Assembly (NCBI RefSeq): GCF_039555335.1
Contig: NC_092642.1
Coordinates: 61,979,776-62,043,775, forward strand
Direction of reading: 5' to 3'
DNA from: Amphiura filiformis
Lineage: Eukaryota; Echinodermata; Ophiuroidea; Amphilepidida; Amphiuridae
Length of the DNA: 64,000 nucleotides
The position numbers and the translations under genes are program-made. The notes under the pieces are model-generated. The model had not been told where the DNA came from. It was given only the letters and a program-made list of their open reading frames with translations, and did no database searches. How positions within the stretch are numbered: the first letter of the stretch is position 1; each line of letters starts with the position of its first letter. Of the stretch, positions 33,501-44,570 are shown one piece after another.

Positions 33501-36380
33501 GTATTGCCATATCATGATCCCTTTAGTTTTTAAAGTAGGGTAATTTTAAAACGTTGTCCACATAGGGTAAACAGTTTTGTGTCATTAATGGTAATTTTCG
33601 GCACCTCTGATTGACTTTTCTCTAATATTATTATCTTTATTTTGTTTTGTTAGGTTTAATACAAGCATCAGGGGAGCCGTGGAAGCACCAAAGACGTTTT
33701 GCACTCACCACGTTACGTTCTTTTGGCGTTGGAAAAAGAAGCTTTGAAGAAAATATTGCCGAAGAAGCGAAATATCTATTAGAAGAGGTCACCCTTTTAG
33801 AAGGGACATCTTTTGATCCACAGTGTTATTTAACCAATGCTACCGCTAATGTCTTATGCTGTGTTCTTTTTGGTCAACGCTTTGAGTGCACTGATTCTAC
33901 GTTCCGATGTTTATTGAACAGTCTACATGAGGGCATGAAGTTGGCTGGATCGAGTGCTTTGCGCGTGTTTTTCCCTACGACCAAGTACTTTCTGCCAACT
34001 ATTTATAAACGTTTAAAACAGTGCTTGAGCACGTATCTTGAGTTTATGGATAATGCAATCGAGAAGCATGAACAAGAGTTTGATGCGGAAAATGATCCCA
34101 ATGATTATATCGATGTTTACCTTAAAGAGATCCAAATGGCTAAAAAATTGAGTGTGGAATCCTTCATTGATCGTCATAACTTAGCACCTGTAATTGCCGA
34201 TATTTTTGGAGCAGGGACCGATACCACTTCCGCCACATTGAGTTGGGGAATACTCTTCATGATGGCTTATCCTGAAATACAGAGACGGGTTCAAAAAGAG
34301 CTCGACTCAGTTGTTGGTAGAAACCGTCTACCAAGACTTGCTGACAAGACCGAATTACCCTTCACCTGTGCAACCCTTCTTGAGGTTCAGCGTATTGGGT
34401 CCATTGTCCCTTTAGGACTTATCCATTACAGTAGTAACGACACCACTCTTGCAGGATATAAAATCCCTAAAGGCAGCGTGGTTATATCAAATCTGTGGGG
34501 CGTTCATCATGACCCGGAAACATGGCCGAATCCGGACCAGTTCAACCCGGAAAGATTTCTGGACGATTATGGCGACGTCATGGATAGGGAGGAAGTGACT
34601 CCATTTTCTATAGGTACAGGTGCCATTTATTTATTTTATTTATTTTTCTTAAATTTGAATTTTCTGCAAGAATTTAGGTGCTGCCAAAAATCTTTGCCCC
34701 TCCATTTTGATGTGCTACAAATATATTTGCCCCACCCCTTTTGAGCTGCCAAAAATTCTTTGGCCCCCTTTCAACCGGCAAAAATCCCCCACCTGTCAAA
34801 AATCTCCCCCTGTAATTTACCTTAGGGTACACATGATTATTGCACCACCCCTTAGAATTACTTTTCTATGATGATAAAAATTCTTGTTGAAAGGATGGAA
34901 AATATAAATGTATATTTACATATCAATGCGATGATCATACTGCAGTCTGTCCACGCTCAAAAGGAATGTGAACATGGTGAAGCTTTGATCGTGCCCCAAA
35001 GAACTTAGAAAATATTATGTTCCACAAGATTTTTATGAACCTATAACTGAATGTGTAACTGAATATGTAGCCAAGGCATTGTAACATACACAATCAATAA
35101 CAAAGGTCTTAGGATTGAACCTTGGGGCACTCTGCATGTTATAAAGTGGAAACTCATTAACACAAAATCTGTCAAAACAAAATGTTTTTATGAGTCCCAA
35201 ACCTTTGCCTTTGTACATTATAATGACCTGATAACACAAAATCCTCTTAACACAAACTTAAGGGATCTGGAATGAGCGTTTTGACAGTATTTTTGTGGGA
35301 CATGAGAGCACATCAGACATATCGAATTGCATTCTGAATACGAAGAATGTCTTTCTGATATCAAATAATTTTCATTTTTGAAATTCACGATATAATACAA
35401 ATTGTATGACAAATTATTAAAATTTGATATTTTTCACATTTTTGATATTTAACAGTCCTCAAAGTAAATTTTATAAATCTAATGATATATTCTTAAAGTG
35501 TATGTAGCTGGGAGGAAAAGCCACCGATCAATTGAAAATTTTGATATTTCATATTGAAGATATGGATTTTTTATCTAATTTTTTTTGGTGTCCATATCTT
35601 CAATACGAAAGGTCAAAATTTTCAATTGATCGTCGGCTTTTCTGTTTTCATCCCACCTACATGCACTTTTAAGTATAAATCATCAGATTTATAAAGTTTA
35701 CTTCGAGTACTGTTAAATATCAAAAATATCAATTTTTAATCATTTGCCATAAAATGTGTATTACATTGCGAATTTCAAAAAATCAAAATTATTTCATATC
35801 AGAAGACATTCTCCATATTCCAGAATGCAATCCGATATGTCTGATGTGCTCTAATGTCCCACAATAAATGCTGTCCAAACGTTCATACCCCATCCCTTAA
35901 GCCCAAGGCCCTGACAATTTTGTGTTAACGAGGTTCCACTATAACGCATATTTTTGTTGTTAAATGTCCAAACCATTTTAAAACGTCCCCTCTAAATCCA
36001 TGTTTCTAATTATGTAGTAAAAGGCTGTGATCAATAGTATCAAAGGCTTTTTAAAAGTCCAATAATATGCCAATTTTTGACCAAATTACTTATTTTTATC
36101 AATAAATTCCAATATTCGCCATGTAAATGTTTAACAACGACTGTTCTATTTTGATAACAGATGTCCTAATTTGTAATTTCTATTAAAATTTCTTGCAGGT
36201 CGTCGGGTTTGCATTGGCGAGCATCTTGCTAAGATGGAGCTCTTCATCTTTTTTACACATCTTCTTCATAAATTCACATTCAAGAAACCAGACGATGCCC
36301 CACCACTTTCCTTTGAAGGAATCAATGGCATTGTCTATTCTCCTCAACCGTTTTTGACTCGTGTCTCAAGACGTGAATAA
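30555..36380 (+). CDS. CYP2-clan cytochrome P450, unit E (intact, 498 aa)
   Basis: Exons are 30555-30909, 33654-34613 and 36199-36380, with GT/AG borders, both introns phase 1 and a coding length of 1497 nt, the usual microsomal P450 size. Residues 10-27 form a membrane anchor. The proline hinge is LPPGPWGWP (33-41), and the C-helix is W128-R132 (WKHQR), which contacts haem propionate. The I-helix is GAGTDTTS (304-311) and the K-helix is E362-R365. PERF is 417-420, and FSIGRRVCIG (436-445) carries the haem ligand Cys443. It should act as an ER monooxygenase using P450 reductase; the substrate is unknown. Hinge and overall motifs place it in the CYP2 clan; family and number are not assigned. 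It is the only copy in the cluster without a frame break. Introns 1 and 2 hold several transposons. Confidence 0.94.
31764..33540 (+). mobile_element. LINE reverse-transcriptase tail in intron 1 of unit E, interrupted
   Basis: ALKIIGFIHRTLQSGPFSIR then YLAL is cut at 32038 and continues at 33284 as GRPILEYSCTSWHPL and QRFACRVILQSWNLS. This is the usual C-terminal run of a non-LTR reverse transcriptase. The frame is degraded, with stops. The interruption is the 1245-bp element at 32039-33283. Confidence 0.7.
32039..33283. mobile_element. TIR element with GCTCT target duplication, inserted in a LINE
   Basis: The ends are CAGTGGACTTCGGTTGTA and its inverse, followed by subterminal repeats of ATATAAATGCGC (three on the left, two on the right) and CACGTGA. 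GCTCT occurs on both sides (32034-32038 and 33284-33288). Removing the element and one GCTCT restores the LINE reading YLALGRPILEY. No transposase ORF was recognised, and the superfamily is unknown. Confidence 0.85.
35138..35945. mobile_element. Outer MITE (GTGGAAACTC... ends) carrying a nested element
   Basis: AAGTGGAAACTCATTAACAC at the left is mirrored by GTTAACGAGGTTCCACT at the right, with ACAAAAT blocks inside. Its right arm begins after the nested TTAA foldback ends. Confidence 0.6.
35262..35896. mobile_element. Nested 635-bp foldback MITE with TTAA target
   Basis: GGGATCTGGAATGAGCGTTT pairs with AAACGTTCATACCCCATCCC. The arms continue through GTGGGACAT, AGAGCACATCAGACATAT, ATTTAACAGT and GATCAATTGAAAATTTT to a centre near 35575. 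It is flanked by TTAA at 35258-35261 and 35897-35900. A partial relative lies at 16373-16530. Confidence 0.88.
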
Positions 36381-36433
36381 GATGGCTGCATGCATGCAGT
36401 AGTAGTAATAGCATTTCCTTTCTGTTTTACATA

Positions 36434-36868
36434 TGTGACCAGCACCAACAAAACCAGGAACAAATCGGCAGACATTTTTTAAAGTTATGAGCCTTTAAAG
36501 ACGACATTCCCATAAAAAAAAAATCAAATTTTGGAATTCTTAATTTCATGGTATTTGACTATGGGACTAAGTGGACTTTCAAATCCTTGAAAATACTTTA
36601 TTTAATCAATAATTAACAGTTGTGAACTATGATAATCCCTATTCAATCCTGTGTAAGGCAGGAAACTAGTTGGTACATTAATCAGAATAGCAATTTTGCA
36701 CAAATATTAAGGTATCATTTACAAAAGGATATATCTTGAAAAGTATTGAAGATATTTATATAATTCTGGTACCCTTTTAAAGCTTAATTTCTAATGCTTA
36801 AATTTTTATTCAAATCATGAAATGTCAAAAATGTGACTTGTTCCTGGTTTTTGTCAGAGCGGGTCACA
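36434..36868. mobile_element. MITE, TGTGACC family, TA target
   Basis: TGTGACCAGCACCAACAAAA with CCAGGAACAA at the left is mirrored by TTGTTCCTGG and GTCAGAGCGGGTCACA at the right, with TA on each side. It starts about 50 bp past the stop codon of unit E, so it may lie in its 3' untranslated region. Confidence 0.8.
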
Positions 36869-36994
36869 TATTGTTCAACAGTTCACATTCAAGTAGATAT
36901 TACTCTTTCAGCATCAATTAAAATTTCACTAGAATTTATGTGCTTCAAGAAACACAAATATCAGGCAGCAGTTAAATGACCAAAGACCTCTGGA

Positions 36995-37007
36995 TGACCT
37001 TTGACCT
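36995..37007. promoter_or_regulatory. Perfect DR1 nuclear-receptor half-site pair
   Basis: TGACCTTTGACCT is two AGGTCA half-sites in direct repeat with a 1-bp spacer (reverse strand). This is the consensus for RXR heterodimers, HNF4 and COUP-TF. It lies 615 bp past the stop of unit E. Function is inference, and the site may belong to a repeat. Confidence 0.4.
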
Positions 37008-37387
37008 CACTCAGTGTAAACAACATTATATTACTCCTAACCCTAACACTGACCCATGCTTTTTGGTATCGGAAGTCAAAGAAGATCCAAATTTTTCAAG
37101 AAGAAGAATTTTTGACTTGGCACCCCGCATGCCAAGCACACGCTCATGGACCGGTAGCTGCACGGTTATTACTGCCCGCCAGCAATTCCGTGAGCATATC
37201 ACACTTCGGGTGATTGTGTCATCGCAGACCCTGGGATGCATGCATGTTATGAATTTTTCATCGTGGTATTTTGTGGTTTTTACTGGTGTAAGGGTTATAG
37301 GTGCTGAATTTAATTGTGGAGCCTTAAAACAATCTATGGCCACAAACATCAGGACTTACATTGTAATTGGGCTATTGCATAAAATTT

Positions 37388-37555
37388 GAAATCCATACAT
37401 CCCCCTATGGAAGGCATAACCATTATTAATCTTCCACACAACATTAATTTCAAATGGGGTTACCAGACTGGGTGGCTCCATTTGAAATCTACACCCCCTG
37501 TGTGGGAAATTAAGTTCATGTCATTCCAAAGGGGGTGTATGGATTTCAATTGGAT
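37388..37555. mobile_element. Palindromic MITE (GAAATCCATACACCCC family), copy 1
   Basis: GAAATCCATACATCCCCCT pairs with AGGGGGTGTATGGATTTC. Inside, CTTCCACACA/TGTGTGG and ATTTCAAATGG/CCATTTGAAAT pair as well. Four more copies lie at 37999, 43508, 46094 and 49967. Confidence 0.8.
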
Positions 37556-37998
37556 TAAACCATTAATCCAACATGAAAACAATCATCTCTGCAACAATAC
37601 AAAAACCACACGAGTTTGATATACATTTCTTCCATATTTTAATTGGATTTGTACTGTTTATTTATTACATTTACAGTGCCTTTCAGGCAGATGAAATTTT
37701 ATTTCACAATTTTAGGTCCAAATTTACACACCATACAATACAAAACATTGTAATATTAATAGGCAAATCATGGACTTTTTTGTCAGTTACTAATTTCTGG
37801 AATGAGAGTGTGACAAAAGACATGACATGTAGATACCAATAGCATTTTTGGCCAACATTTACGGCCGTTGGTATATCGATGGGTCCAAATTTCTTGAAAA
37901 ATTGGTGTAGTTATGGATCCACTTTTAGATTCTCAGCGGCACCTTGCTACCCAAACCAAACTTGAGTTCATAAACAGATTCTGATTGTGTAAAGGGAT

Positions 37999-38160
37999 AT
38001 TCCAGGTGAAATCCATACACACCCTATGGAAGACATGCCCTTTATCTTCCACACAGGGAGTGTGAATTTCATATATGATTACTTGAATGGGTGGCTCCAA
38101 TTGAATTATTCACTCCCTGTGTGGGAGTGCATATGGGGTGCATAGGTTTCAACTGGAATC
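37999..38160. mobile_element. Palindromic MITE, copy 2
   Basis: The ends ATTCCAGGTGAAATCC and GGTTTCAACTGGAAT surround TATGGAAGACATG and ATCTTCCACACAGGG. It is the same family as 37388-37555. Confidence 0.75.
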
Positions 38161-38273
38161 ATCTCCCAATGACTGGTTTCACTATGGACCACAATGGCCT
38201 CATCTCAATGGCATAGTTCAATAGCCTCAATCAAACAATCATAGTGCAAAATTTGATGTCAAGTTGCAGAGTA

Positions 38274-38964
38274 GAAAGGAAAACGAGCAAGGTACACCAA
38301 CTTGATGTGGGGAAACAAGTAAAATACAGACTAGACAATATGCAGGGGGGGCAAAAGCAGCAAATGTAGGCATAGGAAGTAAGCAAAGTTCGATAGCTAA
38401 AAATTACCAGTTCCAAGGCTCACAAAAGTGCTAAACCTGCAAAAACAACAAGGATCAATGGCAATACAAAATTGCACTAGAACAAGTGATGAAAATCACT
38501 GTGCATATAAACAGACACGCTAAACCAAACATCCAGAGTAGGCACAAAACAAGCAAAGTTCGATGGCCAAAAATTGCGAATTCCAGAGCCCACAAAAGTG
38601 TCAGGAAAACAGTACACTGCAAGTGATGAAAATCACTGTGTACATAGCAGTCAAACACTAAACAGACAAAAAACAACCGACGTTTCGAGCAGATAAACTG
38701 CTCTTCTTCAGGGACAGACAACAAAATATAAAAGCAAACAACGAAAACTACATGCTGTAATTTAAAAACAAATTCAAGTCAAAAACTGAAGGCAAGTTCA
38801 AATAGAACTCAGTAGCAAACAAGATAAGCTCAGAGCAAAATAAGCATGTCTTACTTCAATGAAGCACAGTTTACGGTTGTTTTGTGCCTACTCTGCATAT
38901 TGTCTAGTCTGTATTTTACTTGTTTCCCCACATCAAGTTGGTGTACCTTGCTCGTTTTCCTTTC
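38274..38964. repeat. 71-bp perfect inverted repeat around tandem units (possible Penelope-like end)
   Basis: 38274-38344 and 38894-38964 are exact inverses (outer end GAAAGGAAAACGAGCAAGG). Between them two diverged direct units share GCAAAGTTCGATGGCC-like, CCACAAAAGTG and TGATGAAAATCACTGTG strings. A hairpin GAGCAGATAAACTGCTC lies next to ACGTTTCG and TTCTTCAGGG. Such strings are frequent in Penelope-like element ends, but no reverse transcriptase is present, so the class is tentative. Confidence 0.6.
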
Positions 38965-39900
38965 TGTTGTTTATATTCAAGGTATCCTCTTGTATCATTT
39001 ATTGATCCTTGATGTGTTTTGTGTCCTCGTCCGTTGGATTCACCATTACCCACTTTTTGCAGAGTAGAGTTTTTGTACTCAAATTTTCAAAGGTCATTCA
39101 ATGAATGTACAAATGTATTGGGGTTAAAGAACTGTGGCTTGATAGATGAGCATGTTGTGGATCCTAGTGTTGTAACAGGTCGATTCTTAAATGGAAGGCT
39201 CTTGAAATAGCTTCAAGTTACATTACATTATGAAAGAAGGCTTTATCATGAGCAAATTTGGATTTTCAAGTTTTGTATCCATTTTGTAACAAAGTAGTAT
39301 GATCCAAGATGCATGCTCTGACATTGTAAATAGCTTACATAATATACCTCATATAGATTCCTGTCATCTGATTGGTTAAAAGTGAGGGCATTGTTTTAAC
39401 TATGCCCTGTATTTGAGAGAATTTCTTCAAAATGAACCATGAACCGGTCATGGAAATGAACTATGGACCGGTTACGTTCCGATCAAACACTACACGCACG
39501 CGATGGCGTAGTGTGTATTACGCACTGATGCCTTGGGTCATAGCACGTTTTTGAGATCACCTTAGGCCTATAATTTTAACCATGTCCCTCATGGAAGTCA
39601 ATATTTGTATAATAGTTAAGATTATTGTAAAGAAACACAGTCATATTAAACTATAGTCTAGGAAACTGAGAATATCAATCCGGTAACACACCTTTTAAGA
39701 GTAATGATGAGTAATATTCAGCTCAATATGGTCCCTTGTACTGGACTTCTTTGGGTTCACATTTGATTATATGGTCTTTTGACCATTAACCTCAACTAAT
39801 TTTGTAATTCTATTACCCACACAACCGATTATTGAAAATCACACACTGATTTGCCAAAACATGTCACATTAAAGCACTATTTTTGAAATAATGTACTCTG
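38965..39900. other. Gene-free stretch
   Basis: No exon, RNA gene or repeat end was recognised apart from short low-complexity strings. Confidence 0.4.
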
Positions 39901-40275
39901 CCCAGCAAACACAAAAACGTTTTAGAAACGTTTTAATCAAGTTATATTTTGGGTTTTGGTTTAGGTAAAAACGTTTTAATTAAATGTCGGGTTATATCTT
40001 GAAACGTTTTAAAACGTTTTGTATGAAAAAAAAAAAAAAACAATATTTTTAAAATATTATTGTAAATGGTTGTTTTTTGCAAACATTTTTTTTTTTTTGT
40101 TTTGTCAACACTAATAACATTATGTTAAAATATTTGCAGTAGATTTATCAAAAAATGTTTTTGAATGTTATGAAAACGCTTTATGCCCTTTCTATACCCT
40201 TTATAAAACCCGATATTGAAACGCTTTCTGACAACCTTTTGCAAATGATGTCGAAAACATTTTGTGTTTGCTGGG
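39901..40275. mobile_element. Complete MITE, CCCAGCAAACACAAAA family
   Basis: The left end CCCAGCAAACACAAAAACG and the right end ATTTTGTGTTTGCTGGG are inverted. The body has many AACGTTTT strings and poly-A/poly-T. A truncated relative lies at 9226. Confidence 0.85.
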
Positions 40276-40592
40276 TGCATGCGTATGGAACAAATTAAGA
40301 GTGCCCAATTTACCCAGAGCAGACACAAGGTTATGCGTACATTTCCCCGCGATACACACATTCACTTGCACTGTGGATACATGCTTTACCTTGATGTAAT
40401 TCAAATATTTGGGGGGAAAAGTTACATTTTCTCTTTAAATCACACTATTTTTGCAGTAAAAGAATAGAAATAAAGGTTGCTGCCTTACCCCAAATAATGT
40501 GTCCTCAGCAATAAAAACATTTTAAATATTGCGTTCGAATGTGCCTCACCCATTATTTATGTTTCTACTGCCTCGGACACTTTATTTGGGCG

Positions 40593-40967
40593 TTAAGGGT
40601 ATACAATGTATTGTTGGTCGAAGCAGCAAAAAAAAAAAAGTTAACAGCATCTTGCGAATGGTAGTGAGCTTTAGCAAAAACTGCATTGCTCAATTCATAG
40701 CGAGCGTGTAGAATAATTCAAATATCACAGATATACTTTTGTAGGTCCTGTGGTTCTTGAGTTACATTGTAAAGAGGGCTGAAACAACAACCATTTTGTA
40801 AAATGTACATAACTCATTAACAACAATAAATTAAGCAAGTTTTGAAAGTATATAATTTGTAGAATGAACTTTTGCAAAACACCAAAGTGTTATTTTTCAA
40901 GAATATATTGATTCAGATAATGAAAATCAATATTTTTTGTTTGCTTCGACCAACAATACCTCTTAAG
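40593..40967. mobile_element. MITE with TTAA flanks and TTGTTGGTCGAAGC ends
   Basis: TTAAGGGTATACAATG and ATTGTTGGTCGAAGC at the left is mirrored by GCTTCGACCAACAATACC and TTAAGG at the right. The left end carries a small internal repeat (GTATACAATGTATTG). Confidence 0.75.
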
Positions 40968-41450
40968 GCTAGAGCATTACCATGATTACCCTTCATTTCA
41001 CAATGAACTGGCCTTTGACTAATTGTAATTAAACAGTATTTTAGATTACCAACTTGAATAGCAAGACAGTTGCACAGACACTGATTTTCCACATGTCATC
41101 CAAATTGGAATGTGTAAAAGGGTAGGAAAATTAGTATTGCACAACATAATTTTGTTCTTTTAAAGATTCTTTCTATTTGCCCTACAAAAATAATACTATA
41201 CAATCATTTGTCAAAAAATGAACAGATCAAATACAATGGAAATTCGTTATTACAGAATTTGTAAACACAAAATCCTAACACAAAATACTTCAGTCCCAAA
41301 CATGTACTTTTATATTATAATATTTAAGGTTCCACTTTATTCTACAAATTGCACATACATTAGTGAATTTATAGAGTAGAATATAGGAATATTGTGTTTA
41401 TAAATTTCTTTATTTTTTTTATCTGTTGTGCAACAAGTACTGTTTGAACT

Positions 41451-41884
41451 ATAATCAGTCCCAGAACAACGCCAAATATGGATTAAAAGACCTTTGACCT
41501 TGGATGTACAACAGCATGTTATGATCTAATGGGAAACTGTGTACATCAACAAACACCATTTCTATCAAAAAGGCAACGTCTGATATAATTTGAAACCACA
41601 TAAATTACTAGAGTTGGTTCTTCTCTTGGATTTGGACCAAGCTTTAGAATATCGAATGTTGCGCTTTTGAAATAAAACAAACCAGAAATTTATCACCCAT
41701 TGTAAAGATACGGCACATGTACCAATACATGTACATACATTGGCTGACCTTGTGGATTTCCTGGCCCAGCCATGCTAACCACATAAGGAGATTATACGAT
41801 TAACCTAGTGCAGCTATTGTCATAGCAGGGTATTATTATGTAATACTCCTGATCCATATTTGGCGTTCTCTTGGACTGATAATA
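41451..41884. mobile_element. MITE with GAACGCCAAATATGGAT ends
   Basis: ATAATCAGTCCCAGAACAAC and GCCAAATATGGAT are mirrored by ATCCATATTTGGCGTTC and TTGGACTGATAAT. The left part contains a near-DR1 (GACCTTTGACCTTGG). Confidence 0.75.
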
Positions 41885-43156
41885 GGGCTCAGCCAGGTTG
41901 TCACCTCATAAATCATTTTTGGCTTCGTTCAATTATCTCTTTTTATGTACCTGCTGATTGGCTACTAAAAGGCTATTATGATTGATTGAGCCAATCAGCA
42001 TCGAGGTAAGAATGCTGGTAGGGCTGAAGAGGATAAATATTTAGAAGCTGCATTTTAATTGGACACTTCCATGTATCATGTAATTATATCATGCTGGTGA
42101 TAAAATTATCACTTGCAGAACATGTTATTTGCAATATTTTTATACTTGTTTGTCAAATTGTTGCAGCAAGGCAAACTATTTTGTTCAAAAAATATTTTGA
42201 AGTTTTGAAGTTTTAAATTTTGAAATTTTGAAGTTGAATAAGTATTCCATAACTGTTTCTTTTAGCAAGTTAATTAACTGTGAGAACTCCTGTTGTTATA
42301 TTATTGCATGAGCATCGTCTAAGCTGTGTACAAGCATCCAGCAAGCTTCTTTGACATGTCTAAAAATGACAGAGGTACCAACCTGGCACAAATGGATTTA
42401 ATACCATGAAAAAATCAAATAATGAAATGAAATTAAATGTTAATATATCTACTTTATATATTATTTTACATTATGTACAAATAATACAACAAACATGATA
42501 CAATATAAACAAGTATAATAACACTCAGTGTAAGGCTACAAAACAAATAACACAAATTTCCTTTTAGGCAACCAAAAAACCCCCAACCCCCCCAAAAAAA
42601 AACACCTTTTCTATGACAGACAAACTCTCGAGTAGGGTCGGACAGTCTGTACATATTTGGCAATTTTTGAACCCCCAAAATGTCCTCATATTATTGAAGT
42701 TTTGGTTGATACACACAAAAAAACATTCCCCATTTCTTAAAAATCCGGGTTGATTGGGCCGTAGAACAAGCTTTTTCCCCATTACCTTAACAGGGTTTAT
42801 ATAACTTGGACTCAATTTTCATTGCTTAAAAGGAAACGAAAGTGTCTTGATTATTGAATATAACATGGACAAATCTTTCTTTTCCATGTTTTTTTAACGG
42901 GGGGGTCATGCATTTGGAGCTTACTTTAAAATTGACCACAGATAACTGAATTGATTTTGATGCAAGTATTATGAATTAGAACCTAGCTGTTATATCAATA
43001 TTCATGATTTTTTTAGATTTGATAAAGTTTTCACATTTGAGCAATCAAAACGGAATCTCTATATTAAATGAACATAGATGCCACTTAGTGAGGTCATTGT
43101 TATGTTTTAAAGAGTCCAAGTGTGTGTAAATATTGGATCCCAAACATAATAATGAT
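41885..43156. other. Gene-free stretch
   Basis: Repeated CCAATCAGCA strings occur near 41945-42005, and a C/A-rich run lies near 42570-42605. The 70- to 83-residue minus-strand ORFs around 42466-42815 overlap in different frames across G-rich runs and are not credible. Confidence 0.4.
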
Positions 43157-43291
43157 AAAATTGGATGCTTTACGCCCAATATTTATTGGTCTCGCTATGA
43201 ATTTTAAAATATTGGACTCGACTATGTCTCATCCAATATTTTAAAACTCACAGCTCGACCAATAAATATGGGCTCAATCGATCCAATTTTA
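43157..43291. mobile_element. Short palindromic element
   Basis: AAAATTGGAT with CCCAATATTTATTGGTC and ATTTTAAAATATTGGA is mirrored by TCCAATATTTTAAAA, GACCAATAAATATGGGC and ATCCAATTTT. Confidence 0.65.
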
Positions 43292-43507
43292 TATAAAAAT
43301 TTCCTGAAAAACATGGAAATATTCTGAAAATGCACTTTTCCCTATCCTTTTGCACAAAAATGGGCCAATTTTCTTCAAAATTTCCTAAGTGGCATCTCTG
43401 AATGAAGACACACAAAAATAGCATGATTTCTTGTCTGCATCCTAATGATCCCACATACCAAGATGATTTATCATAGAGCTGCATACTATAGTATATCAAT
43501 TAAAACT

Positions 43508-43668
43508 ATTCCAGATGAAATCCATACACCCCTATGGAAGACATGACCTTACTCTCCCACAAAGGGGGTGTAGATTTCAAATGGAATCACCCATTATGGT
43601 AACCCCATTTGAAATTCATACTACATGTACATGTACTTGTGTGGAAGATTACTGTCAATGGGAATAGC
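43508..43668. mobile_element. Palindromic MITE, copy 3
   Basis: ATTCCAGATGAAATCCATAC then TATGGAAGACATGACCTTA and GGGGGTGTAGATTTCAAATGG. The right arm is shortened after GTGTGGAAGATTA. Confidence 0.7.
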
Positions 43669-43810
43669 AAAAAGTAACAAATAAAAAACAAACAAAAAAA
43701 AACCACATCATATCATAAACATGTTTGTTTACTTATGAGAAATCTGTAAAATTGTTAATTGGCAAATTGATTACATCTGGGAAAAAATGTACATTTCAAA
43801 ATCATAGTCA

Positions 43811-44012
43811 AGTCAGTGGCGGCACCAGAATTGTTAGTCTGGGAGGGGGGCAAGACAAATTTAGGGCTGAAAACTTGCCAACATTTGCCAAGAATTGCGC
43901 ATTTTTCCGGGGCATTTTTGGCCTAAAAAAAACATTTTTCAAATTTCTTATTTTGACTGGGGAAGCCCAAGATGGGAGGGGGATGCCCCCATCATCATGG
44001 TGCCACCACTGG
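43811..44012. mobile_element. MITE with CAGTGGCGGCACCA ends
   Basis: CAGTGGCGGCACCAGAA at the left and TGGTGCCACCACTGG at the right are inverted. The inside is G-rich and non-coding. Confidence 0.7.
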
Positions 44013-44084
44013 TTATATTTAGATCTTTGATTAACATATTATCAATGCTTAAATGCAAGACAGTAGTGAGTGCTTTGTAATTAC

Positions 44085-44522
44085 TACCGTAGTTACTCTA
44101 TTAAACGCCATGAGGGCATTGCAATTGTTTTTTTAAAGGTGTTTATTAGAAGCGAATATTCAATGGAAAAACTAGTAAGCTATGACTTCCAGAACTTGCC
44201 AAATACAACTTCTGGGTTGAAATACAGGGAAGACATATTATCGGAAAATACTATGATCTATAAGTGCATTTTTATTCAAGAATGCGATTTATTTAGTTAA
44301 ATATACGAGCACTCTCCTACTATAATGTGGTGATAAATTGGATGGAAATGTAAGTTAGAATAGGATTTGTCCATGCAATTTCGAGATCATATGACATGTC
44401 TGTTTTTACTTACAACTCTTACATGCTATGGCATGAAAATTTCTGCATTTCGGCCACTTTTCCTTTGAAAACAGATGGGGTCAGTTAACAGAAGGGGGCG
44501 TTTAATAGAGTAAATATGGTAT
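44085..44522. mobile_element. MITE with TTACTCTATTAAACGCC ends
   Basis: TACCGTAGTTACTCTATTAA with ACGCC is mirrored by GGCGTTTAATAGAGTAAATA and TGGTA. It lies about 50 bp past the stop of the AP1AR-like gene, so it may contribute to its 3' untranslated region. Confidence 0.75.
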
Positions 44523-44570
44523 ACCTTTCCAACTCAGTTTCTTGCATTCTGCAGACTACAAATTAGATTC

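Noticed and set aside
36976-37389. 137-residue plus-strand ORF
   Set aside because: Overlapping ORFs exist in both strands, no domain is recognisable, and it lies in MITE-rich DNA. Not taken as a gene.
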